Of a DNA stretch of 6,727 nucleotides, positions 1-5,574 are shown one piece after another. Position 1 is the first letter of the stretch; each line of letters starts with the position of its first letter. Origin of the DNA: Oscillospiraceae bacterium (GTDB lineage Bacteria > Bacillota > Clostridia > Oscillospirales > Oscillospiraceae); NCBI GenBank assembly GCA_028705905.1, contig JAQWCP010000087.1, positions 1 to 6,727 of the forward strand. Reading direction: 5' to 3'. Made by a program: the position numbers and the translations under genes. Under the pieces are notes generated by a model. That model saw only the letters and a list, made by a program, of their open reading frames with translations. It was not told the origin of the DNA and did no database searches.

Positions 1-486
1 GCACCGGTGGCGGGCTCTTTGCTGGATGATATTATGCAGTATCTAGATGTGGAACCGCAGTACACGGAGAACGAAGTGAAGACGATTGACACTTCAGTGC
101 CAAATTTAGTCAAGCTGCCTTTGGGTGAGGCAAAAGTTGTGCTGCAAGAGAAAGGGTTTACTTATCGCACCGTTGGCGATGGCGATACCATTACCGACCA
201 GATCCCGGCCTATGGCGCTGTGGTGCCAAGCGGTGTGGAGGTTGTTCTCTATATGGGAGAAGAAAAGCCGGCTGAGCAGGTCAGCGTACCGAAGGTAACG
301 GGGATGAGCGCAGAAAAGGCCAATACGGTACTCACCAACAGCGGTCTTTATATGAAAGCGATTGGTGTGAGCGGGAACAATTCCAGCGCAACAATTGCGA
401 CAAAACAGTCCATCCCCCAAGGGACGAAGGTAGATCGGGGTACCGTGGTGGAAGTGCAGTTTGGCGATACCAGCATTCGAGATTGA
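1..486 (+). CDS. Class B penicillin-binding protein (FtsI/SpoVD type), C-terminal part with two PASTA domains; 5' end outside window
   Basis: This is the 3' end of a gene reading in frame from base 1; 161 codons are present before the TGA stop. The first residues (APVAGSLLDDIMQYLDVEP) look like the last helix of a PBP transpeptidase domain. Two PASTA domains follow, at about residues 33-87 (from VPNLV) and 96-155 (from VPKVT). The catalytic Ser, SxN and KTG motifs lie upstream of the window. Known for the family: class B PBPs are membrane-anchored DD-transpeptidases that cross-link septal or spore-cortex peptidoglycan and pair with a SEDS glycosyltransferase such as the FtsW-type protein encoded downstream. 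The slot just before murE is where Bacillota carry spoVD and/or the division PBP. B. subtilis SpoVD has one PASTA domain and its division protein PBP2B has two, so domain count hints at the division type, but the fragment cannot settle it and I give no symbol. murE begins 54 bases after the stop. Confidence 0.9.
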   Translation, partial: APVAGSLLDDIMQYLDVEPQYTENEVKTIDTSVPNLVKLPLGEAKVVLQEKGFTYRTVGDGDTITDQIPAYGAVVPSGVEVVLYMGEEKPAEQVSVPKVTGMSAEKANTVLTNSGLYMKAIGVSGNNSSATIATKQSIPQGTKVDRGTVVEVQFGDTSIRD

Positions 487-491
487 GTTTG

Positions 492-508
492 GCGGCAGGA
501 TGCGCCGC
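492..508 (+). repeat. Short inverted repeat between the PBP gene and murE
   Basis: GCGGC at 492-496 is repeated inverted as GCCGC at 504-508 around a 7-base loop. The 5-bp stem lies in the 54-base gap before murE. No T tract follows, so it does not look like a terminator. It may be chance in GC-rich sequence. Confidence 0.3.
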
Positions 509-527
509 ATGTCCGACGTGATCTGGC

Positions 528-534
528 AGGAGGT
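528..534 (+). promoter_or_regulatory. Ribosome binding site that sets the murE start at 541
   Basis: AGGAGGT is a near-perfect anti-16S match. Six bases separate it from the ATG at 541. The in-frame ATG at 535 directly abuts the site and is too close to be used, so the protein should start MKLSALL rather than MGMKLSALL. Confidence 0.8.
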
Positions 535-540
535 ATGGGT

Positions 541-2025
541 ATGAAACTTTCCGCGCTGCTGGCAGGAGTGGAATTACTGGGACAAAACCTGAGAGAAGAC
601 CCTGAGATTTCTGGGCTGTGTTATTTTTCCAAAGAGGCGGGGCCTCATATGCTGTTCGTTGCGATTTCAGGGTATCATACGGACGGACACCAATTTATTC
701 AAGAGGCGATGAACCGCGGAGCAACCGCCGTTTTATGCGAGCGGGCGCCGGAGGACGACACGGTGCCGTACCTCCAGGTGAAAGATGTCCGCGCTGCGCT
801 GGCGCAGATCTCTGCCTGTTTTTACGGTTATCCCGCTGAGCGTTTGACCATTTTGGGTGTGACTGGCACCAACGGGAAGACCACCACCACATATTTGCTC
901 AAAGCGATGCTGGAAGGGGTTTTGGGGACGCGGGTCGGGCTGATCGGAACCAATCAGAATGTGATTGGCGACCAAGTGCTTCCCGCTGTGCGCACCACAC
1001 CGGAGTCTTTGGATCTGCAGTGCCTGTTGTCCCAAATGGTAGAGGCGGGCTGCACCCATGTGGTGATGGAGGTGTCTTCCCATGCTCTGGTGTTAAACCG
1101 TGTGGACGGAATTGTGTTTGAGCGGGCCATCTTTACCAACTTGACCCAGGACCATCTGGATTTCCACAAGACGATGGAAGCGTACCGGGCGGCAAAAGGC
1201 ATGTTGTTTTCCCGGTGTAAAAAGGCGATCTATAATTTGGACGACGAGGCGGGCCGGTATTATCTGGCGCAGAAAACATGCCCCGCTATGACGTATTCGG
1301 AAAATAAGGATGAGGCAGACGTGGTGGCAAAAAACATCCGGCTGTTTTCCGACCGGGTGGAGTTTGAAGTCGTCACCATGGAAGACATTGGCCGGATCGG
1401 CTTGCCCATTCCCGGCGGATTCACCATTTACAATGCATTGGGCGTCATTGCCTGCGGCCTGTCCATGGGATTTTCCCTTGGGGATATTGGCAAGGCGCTC
1501 AAGCATGCAGGGGGCGTGAAGGGGCGGATTGAAGTGGTGCCCATTGATGCGGATTTTACCGTACTCATTGACTATGCCCATACGCCCAACGCATTGGAAA
1601 ACATTTTGATGACAGTGCGCAAATTCACCAAAGGGCGGGTTTTGCTGTTGTTTGGCTGCGGCGGGGACAGGGACCGAAGTAAGCGGCCCATCATGGGCGC
1701 CATTGGTGCGGAACTTTCTGACCTTGTCATGGTGACGTCGGATAACCCCAGAACAGAACCGTCGGAAGCCATTATCCAGGATATTTTAGAAGGGATGAAA
1801 GAATCCCAAACCCCCTATTTGGTGGAACCGGATCGGCGGTGTGCCATTGCCGGCATTTTGGATCTTGCCCAGCCGGACGACATTGTGGTGTTGGCAGGGA
1901 AAGGGCATGAGACCTATCAGATCATCGGGTACGAAACCCGGCCGTTGGATGAACGGCAGGAAGTGGCAGCCTGGGCGGCTGCAAACCGGACAAAATGTTC
2001 CGAGAAAAAAGAGAGAAACAGCTGA
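541..2025 (+). CDS. murE: UDP-MurNAc-L-Ala-D-Glu:meso-diaminopimelate ligase
   Basis: This cytoplasmic Mur ligase adds the third stem amino acid to UDP-MurNAc-dipeptide using ATP. The 494-residue protein is of normal family length with all three domains. Residues 1 to about 98 are the UDP-binding domain. The ATP P-loop is GTNGKTT at 109-115 (K113). TTPES at 152-156 and EVSSHAL at 177-183 bind the UDP-sugar. The FTNLTQDHLDFH region leads to K219, the position of the carbamylated lysine. The C-terminal domain has YAHTP at 345-349, FGCGGDRD at 371-378 with R382 following, DNPR at 401-404 and GKGHE at 453-457. DNPR, with G453 and E457, is the meso-DAP signature; lysine-adding enzymes differ there. 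One oddity is that the usual DSR of the uridine site reads FSK (29-31), and the following PGD reads PHM (35-37). The gene sits 54 bases after a PBP gene and 83 bases before mraY, with no murF between. Identity is very secure; DAP specificity is a motif inference. Confidence 0.97.
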   Translation: MKLSALLAGVELLGQNLREDPEISGLCYFSKEAGPHMLFVAISGYHTDGHQFIQEAMNRGATAVLCERAPEDDTVPYLQVKDVRAALAQISACFYGYPAERLTILGVTGTNGKTTTTYLLKAMLEGVLGTRVGLIGTNQNVIGDQVLPAVRTTPESLDLQCLLSQMVEAGCTHVVMEVSSHALVLNRVDGIVFERAIFTNLTQDHLDFHKTMEAYRAAKGMLFSRCKKAIYNLDDEAGRYYLAQKTCPAMTYSENKDEADVVAKNIRLFSDRVEFEVVTMEDIGRIGLPIPGGFTIYNALGVIACGLSMGFSLGDIGKALKHAGGVKGRIEVVPIDADFTVLIDYAHTPNALENILMTVRKFTKGRVLLLFGCGGDRDRSKRPIMGAIGAELSDLVMVTSDNPRTEPSEAIIQDILEGMKESQTPYLVEPDRRCAIAGILDLAQPDDIVVLAGKGHETYQIIGYETRPLDERQEVAAWAAANRTKCSEKKERNS

Positions 2026-2060
2026 AGCGCATCACAGAGTTTGCGCATCCAACCAGCTGG

Positions 2061-2088
2061 CCCGCCCCAGAGGGGGGTCTGGGGCGGG
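2061..2088 (+). other. Perfect 11-bp GC-rich hairpin in the murE-mraY gap
   Basis: CCCGCCCCAGA at 2061-2071 pairs perfectly with TCTGGGGCGGG at 2078-2088 around a loop of six G. No T tract follows on either strand, so it is not a classical intrinsic terminator. It ends 20 bases before the mraY start and just upstream of its ribosome binding site. It could be an RNA stability or processing element, a partial terminator, or a translational control element for mraY. The 8-base palindrome CCAGCTGG (2053-2060) abuts its left arm. The inverted repeat is certain; its function is unknown. Confidence 0.75.
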
Positions 2089-2091
2089 AAT

Positions 2092-2099
2092 AGGAAGGA
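2092..2099 (+). promoter_or_regulatory. Ribosome binding site for mraY, favouring the ATG at 2109
   Basis: AGGAAGGA contains AAGGA (2095-2099), which ends nine bases before the ATG at 2109. An in-frame TTG at 2100 directly follows the site and would be too close, so the ATG is the better start. Confidence 0.65.
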
Positions 2100-2108
2100 T
2101 TGGGAAAT

Positions 2109-3095
2109 ATGGAGATTGGGATTACATTTGGGATTGCGTTTGTGGTCACAACCTTATTTGGGAAGGTCTGGATTCCGTTTTTACACCGGCTCAAAGCGGG
2201 GCAGAGCATCAAGGAAGACGGGCCGACTTGGCACATGACAAAACAAGGCACGCCAACCATGGGCGGGATTATGTTTATCGTGGGCATTTTGATTGCCATC
2301 GTCATCATAGGCTGGCGGCAGATGATGGCGGGTGAATTTGGCCATCTGATCATATTTGCCTTTGCCGCTGTGTATGGCGCCATTGGGTTTGTGGACGACT
2401 TTGTAAAGATCAAAAAATCCCAAAACACAGGGCTGACGGCCCCGCAAAAATTTTTATTACAACTGGCCGCCGCGATTGCGTTTGTGGTTATCCTTCGGCA
2501 ATTTGGTTATCTGACGCCCAATCTGTACATTCCATTTTTCAATGTATATTGGCAGATCAATTGGGTGGTCTATATGATTTTTGCCGCCTTTGTCATTGTA
2601 GCCACCGTCAATGCAGTGAACATTACAGACGGTGTGGACGGATTGGCCACTGGCGTGACGATCCCGGTGGGCGTATTTTTTGCTGTGGTGGCAACCCTTT
2701 GGGGCAATACGTCCCAGAGCATTTTTGCTGCTGCGTTGACCGGCGGGCTCTGCGCGTTTTTGTTATACAACTTCCACCCTGCGAAAGTATTTATGGGGGA
2801 TACTGGTTCTTTGTTTTTGGGTGGTGCCGTTTGTGGCCTGGCGTTTGCACTGGATATCCCCCTCATCATCATCGTAGTTGGCATTATTTATCTGGTGGAA
2901 ACATTATCCGATATCCTTCAAGTGGTGTATTTCAAACCCACCCATGGCAAACGGGTCTTTCGCATGGCTCCGCTGCATCATCATTTTGAGATGGGCGGCT
3001 GGAGCGAGGAGAAGCTGTTTTTCGTCTTTTCTGGCATCACATTGTTGTTCAGCGCCTTGGCATTTTGGGGCGTTCTGGGTCGATATGTGCTTTGA
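2109..3095 (+). CDS. mraY: Phospho-N-acetylmuramoyl-pentapeptide transferase (lipid I synthase)
   Basis: This polytopic membrane enzyme transfers phospho-MurNAc-pentapeptide from UDP to undecaprenyl phosphate on the cytoplasmic face, giving lipid I. At 328 residues it is close to other Bacillota MraY proteins. The N-terminal helix is followed by GQSIKEDGPTWH (31-42) and GTPTMGG (47-53). The catalytic Asp pair is D96-D97 in VDDF. NITDGVDGLATG follows from N171. The third key Asp is D231 in FMGDTGS (228-234). The HHH motif is PLHHHFE at 288-294. About ten hydrophobic segments are visible, for example 54-69, 79-95, 115-130 and 150-167, and a last one near 303-325. All active-site residues look intact. 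It follows murE after an 83-base gap containing a hairpin and precedes ftsW by 43 bases. In many Bacillota murD lies directly after mraY; here it does not. Confidence 0.97.
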   Translation: MEIGITFGIAFVVTTLFGKVWIPFLHRLKAGQSIKEDGPTWHMTKQGTPTMGGIMFIVGILIAIVIIGWRQMMAGEFGHLIIFAFAAVYGAIGFVDDFVKIKKSQNTGLTAPQKFLLQLAAAIAFVVILRQFGYLTPNLYIPFFNVYWQINWVVYMIFAAFVIVATVNAVNITDGVDGLATGVTIPVGVFFAVVATLWGNTSQSIFAAALTGGLCAFLLYNFHPAKVFMGDTGSLFLGGAVCGLAFALDIPLIIIVVGIIYLVETLSDILQVVYFKPTHGKRVFRMAPLHHHFEMGGWSEEKLFFVFSGITLLFSALAFWGVLGRYVL

Positions 3096-3128
3096 TTGGG
3101 AAAAAGACGGCGAAATTTAAGTGAGTTT

Positions 3129-3133
3129 GGAGG
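3129..3133 (+). promoter_or_regulatory. Ribosome binding site that sets the ftsW start at 3139
   Basis: GGAGG ends five bases before the ATG at 3139. The in-frame GTG at 3121 lies upstream of this site and has no comparable one of its own, so the shorter protein starting MERKRKRR is preferred. Confidence 0.7.
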
Positions 3134-3138
3134 CAAAC

Positions 3139-4293
3139 ATGGAACGGAAACGAAAACGGCGGCAGCTCACACAAGAAGAAAAGCTGGCACGGGGCCCGAT
3201 TGATCTGCCGTTTTTACTGCTTACCATGCTCCTGTTGGGGTTTGGCTTAGTGATGCTTTTATCTGCCAGTTCTGCTTCCTCTTATTATGAGTCGGGCAAT
3301 GCGATGGCCTATTTTACCAAACAGGCCATTTTTGCGGTGAGCGGCGTTGCGGTGATGTTTGTCGTTTCCAAGATTGACTATCAATCTTTTCGCGGGTTGT
3401 CTGTAATCATTCTTGGGGTCGCTATTTTTCTTCTCATCGTCGTACTCATTCCCATCCCCGGGTTTAGCATCAAGGCGAACGGCGCCCGGCGTTGGTTGAA
3501 TTTGGGTATTACAAATTTTCAGCCGTCTGAGTTGGCAAAACTAGGTGTTATTTTGTATTTTTCCGCCCGCATTTCGAAGATGAAAGACAAAATGACAGAA
3601 ATGCGGAGCCTGGCACCCTTTGTTGTGGTTCTGATGATCATTGCCATTTTGCTCTATTTTGAGCCGCATATGTCCGGCACCATTTTGATTTTGGCCGTGG
3701 GTGTGGTTCTGCTGTTCGTTGGCGGGATCAAGCTCAAATGGGTGGCGGCTGGCACCGGCACAATGGTTGCCGGTCTCTGGTTTATCATCACCAACACCCA
3801 GTATATGACCAGCCGCATTCAGCTTTGGCAAAACCCGTGGAGCGACCCGCGAGGTGATGGATATCAAATCATCCAGTCGCTTTATGCCATTGGGTCTGGC
3901 GGCTTTCTCGGGTTGGGGTTTGGCAAGAGCCGGCAAAAATTTCTTTATCTGCCAGAAGAACACAACGACTTTATCTTTGCTGTCGTGTGTGAGGAATTGG
4001 GCTTTATTGGCGGGGCGATTGTGCTGATCCTCTTTGCCCTGTTGATCTTGCGGGGGTATTGGCTGGCCATTCATGCCAGGGACCGGTTTGGCTCACTGTT
4101 GATCGTGGGGGTGACCACCCTGTTGGCAGTGCAGGTTTTCCTGAATATCGGCGTTGTGACCAACTTTTTCCCCGTCACCGGGATTTCATTGCCGTTTTTC
4201 AGTTATGGCGGAACGGCTTTGTTTTTACAGCTCTTTGAAATTGGTATTGTATTGTCTGTATCTAGGCAAATTCCCGCGCCAAGGTCCGGCTGA
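3139..4293 (+). CDS. ftsW: SEDS-family peptidoglycan glycosyltransferase, FtsW/SpoVE type
   Basis: SEDS proteins polymerise lipid II into glycan strands at the outer membrane face and work in complex with a class B PBP; such a PBP is encoded just upstream of murE. The protein has 384 residues. A strongly basic cytoplasmic tail (RKRKRR at 3-8) precedes about ten membrane segments beginning near residue 23. Family motifs are NGARRWL at 114-120, QPSELAK at 128-134, EPHMSGT at 175-181 and SRIQLW at 225-230. The large outer loop has DPRGDGYQIIQS at 236-247 and LPEEHNDFIFA at 271-281. D277 matches the invariant Asp needed for polymerase activity in RodA/FtsW. The C-terminal signature is TGISLPFFSYGG at 347-358. 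Position between mraY and murG is the usual ftsW/spoVE slot. Sequence alone does not decide whether it serves vegetative division (FtsW), spore cortex (SpoVE) or both; RodA is less likely from context. Confidence 0.92.
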   Translation: MERKRKRRQLTQEEKLARGPIDLPFLLLTMLLLGFGLVMLLSASSASSYYESGNAMAYFTKQAIFAVSGVAVMFVVSKIDYQSFRGLSVIILGVAIFLLIVVLIPIPGFSIKANGARRWLNLGITNFQPSELAKLGVILYFSARISKMKDKMTEMRSLAPFVVVLMIIAILLYFEPHMSGTILILAVGVVLLFVGGIKLKWVAAGTGTMVAGLWFIITNTQYMTSRIQLWQNPWSDPRGDGYQIIQSLYAIGSGGFLGLGFGKSRQKFLYLPEEHNDFIFAVVCEELGFIGGAIVLILFALLILRGYWLAIHARDRFGSLLIVGVTTLLAVQVFLNIGVVTNFFPVTGISLPFFSYGGTALFLQLFEIGIVLSVSRQIPAPRSG

Positions 4294-4316
4294 TGCCTTG
4301 ATGCTGGACATATGTT

Positions 4317-4325
4317 AGGTGGTGA
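4317..4325 (+). promoter_or_regulatory. Ribosome binding site for the TTG start of murG
   Basis: AGGTGGTGA differs at one base from the ideal AGGAGGTGA and ends four bases before the TTG at 4330 (seven bases from the GGTGG core). It supports TTG as the real start, as does the conserved MurG N-terminus that begins there. Confidence 0.7.
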
Positions 4326-4329
4326 TTGA

Positions 4330-5454
4330 TTGAAGGTTTTATTTACTTGCGGTGGTACCGCAGGACATATCAACCCGGCCATCGCGGCAGCGCACCTTTT
4401 GAAACAACGGCACCCGGAAGCGGAAATTTTGTTTGTGGGCGCGCAGCGAGGGATGGAAAATGAGCTGGTGCCCCGGGAAGGGTATCCTTTGAAAACAGTG
4501 GAAATCATGCGGTTTCAGCGTTCTCTTTCATGGTTTGCCATCCGATATAACGCCAAGACATTGTACCACTTGCCCAAGTCCAAACGACAGGCCAAGCAGA
4601 TCTTGCGGGATTTTAGGCCGGATTTGGTGGTGGGCACTGGTGGCTATGCCAGCTATCCGGTGGTGCGGGAGGCGGCCAAACAGAAGATTCCCACCGCCAT
4701 CCATGAGTCAAACGCAGTGCCGGGACTGACCACAAAAATGCTGGCAAAGGTAGTCGACCGCATTATGGTGGGGTTTGAGGACAGCCGTCAGCACTACCAT
4801 CGGCCCGAGAGGGTGGTGGTGACAGGTACGCCGGTGCGCGGGGATTTTTTTGAACGGACCCGGGCAGAGGCCAGGCAGGAACTGGGCCTGACCGACGATA
4901 GGCCCTTGGTGCTTTCTTATTTTGGCAGTTTGGGCGCGCGGGATATGAACCGCCGAATGGCGGAATTTATCCGGCTGGAGTGTAAATCAGATCCATTTTA
5001 TCACATTCATGCAGCTGGAAATGCCGGATTTCAGTGGATGCCGGACCTGATTCGCTCCATGGACGTCAATTTGGAACAGCATCCGGCTGTTCAGCTGAAG
5101 GAATATATCTATAATATGGCAGTGATTATGGCGGCGGCAGATTTGATTATTTGCCGTGCCGGCGCGTCCACCATCAGCGAGGTGACGGCATTGTCCAAGC
5201 CCGCTATCTTAATCCCGTCACCCAATGTAACGGGAAATCATCAAGAAAAAAACGCCAGAGTGCTAGAGCGGCGGGGCGCGGCTGTTGTCATTCCAGAAGC
5301 GGAATGCAGCGGCGAGGGGCTGTTTGAGACTGCTCATCGCCTTTTAACAGATGAGACCCGGCTGATGGAGATGAAACACGCATCCGGCGCCATGTCAGCC
5401 CCGGACGCAGCGGAGCGGATGTATCAGGTAATGATGGAGCTTTTACGCTTTTAA
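4330..5454 (+). CDS. murG: UDP-GlcNAc:lipid I GlcNAc transferase (lipid II synthase)
   Basis: MurG adds GlcNAc from UDP-GlcNAc to lipid I on the inner membrane face, completing lipid II. It is a GT-B fold, peripheral membrane enzyme of 374 residues, normal for the family. The start is a TTG with a good ribosome binding site. Translation from it places the glycine-rich loop GGTAGHINP at residues 8-16, where the family expects it near the N-terminus. GTGGYASYPVV and HESNAVPGLT form the rest of the acceptor domain. TGTPVR marks the approach to the second domain. FGSLGARDMN (198-207) is the second glycine-rich loop. The donor site includes RAGASTISE (276-284, with E284 at the nucleotide-binding Glu) and the HQEKNA segment (304-309). 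The common GGTGGH is GGTAGH here and TGNPVR is TGTPVR, both mild changes. It lies 36 bases after ftsW and 120 bases before murA. Confidence 0.96.
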   Translation: MKVLFTCGGTAGHINPAIAAAHLLKQRHPEAEILFVGAQRGMENELVPREGYPLKTVEIMRFQRSLSWFAIRYNAKTLYHLPKSKRQAKQILRDFRPDLVVGTGGYASYPVVREAAKQKIPTAIHESNAVPGLTTKMLAKVVDRIMVGFEDSRQHYHRPERVVVTGTPVRGDFFERTRAEARQELGLTDDRPLVLSYFGSLGARDMNRRMAEFIRLECKSDPFYHIHAAGNAGFQWMPDLIRSMDVNLEQHPAVQLKEYIYNMAVIMAAADLIICRAGASTISEVTALSKPAILIPSPNVTGNHQEKNARVLERRGAAVVIPEAECSGEGLFETAHRLLTDETRLMEMKHASGAMSAPDAAERMYQVMMELLRF

Positions 5455-5472
5455 TTGTGCCTTTCCCTGCTT

Positions 5473-5500
5473 TTGCACATCCCCCTGACAATCGCATAAT
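5473..5500 (+). promoter_or_regulatory. Candidate sigma-A-type promoter upstream of murA
   Basis: TTGCAC at 5473-5478 and CATAAT at 5495-5500 are separated by 16 bases. The -10 box matches TATAAT at five of six positions; the -35 box matches only in TTG. Transcription would begin near 5507, leaving a leader of about 70 bases before murA. The 120-base gap, the longest in the window, makes an internal promoter reasonable. A CTGACA at 5485-5490 is a closer -35 match but sits too near this -10 box to pair with it. Confidence 0.35.
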
Positions 5501-5509
5501 ATGGTTTGA

Positions 5510-5526
5510 GCCGGAATTGCGCCGGC
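5510..5526 (+). repeat. Short GC-rich inverted repeat in the murG-murA gap
   Basis: GCCGG at 5510-5514 pairs with CCGGC at 5522-5526 around seven bases. The ten-base palindrome GCGCCGGCGC (5519-5528) overlaps its right arm. It would lie at the very start of a transcript from the candidate promoter. It may be an operator half-site pair or chance. Confidence 0.3.
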
Positions 5527-5531
5527 GCCAA

Positions 5532-5549
5532 TACCAATGCAGATTGGTA
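5532..5549 (+). repeat. Perfect 7-bp inverted repeat in the murA leader
   Basis: TACCAAT at 5532-5538 is exactly mirrored by ATTGGTA at 5543-5549 around GCAG. It ends 12 bases before the G-rich ribosome binding site of murA. It could be a dyad operator for a repressor or a leader RNA hairpin. No T tract follows, so it is not a terminator. Confidence 0.45.
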
Positions 5550-5561
5550 GAACAAGAATGC

Positions 5562-5568
5562 GGGGGAG
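5562..5568 (+). promoter_or_regulatory. Ribosome binding site for murA
   Basis: GGGGGAG, with GGAG at 5565-5568, ends six bases before the ATG at 5575. This fits the start chosen from the conserved MurA N-terminus. Confidence 0.65.
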
Positions 5569-5574
5569 AAAACG

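Noticed and set aside
1093..1581. Open frame on the - strand (162 codons) opposite murE
   Set aside because: It is fully covered by the conserved central part of murE and has no recognisable domain.
2061..2088. Intrinsic terminator between murE and mraY
   Set aside because: The stem is strong but no T tract follows it on either strand, so it is listed as a hairpin of unknown role.
1922..2428. Open frame on the - strand (168 codons) across the murE-mraY junction
   Set aside because: Most of it is antisense to conserved murE and mraY coding sequence, and it resembles no known protein.
3096..3120. Possible remnant of murD between mraY and ftsW
   Set aside because: The short frame ending DWEKDGEI before the TAA at 3118-3120 is only the read-through of an out-of-frame shadow of mraY, and shows no MurD C-terminal motif.
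3541..4074. Long open frame on the - strand (177 codons) opposite ftsW
   Set aside because: It lies wholly inside the securely identified ftsW, has low-complexity polar composition typical of antisense to membrane segments, and resembles no family.
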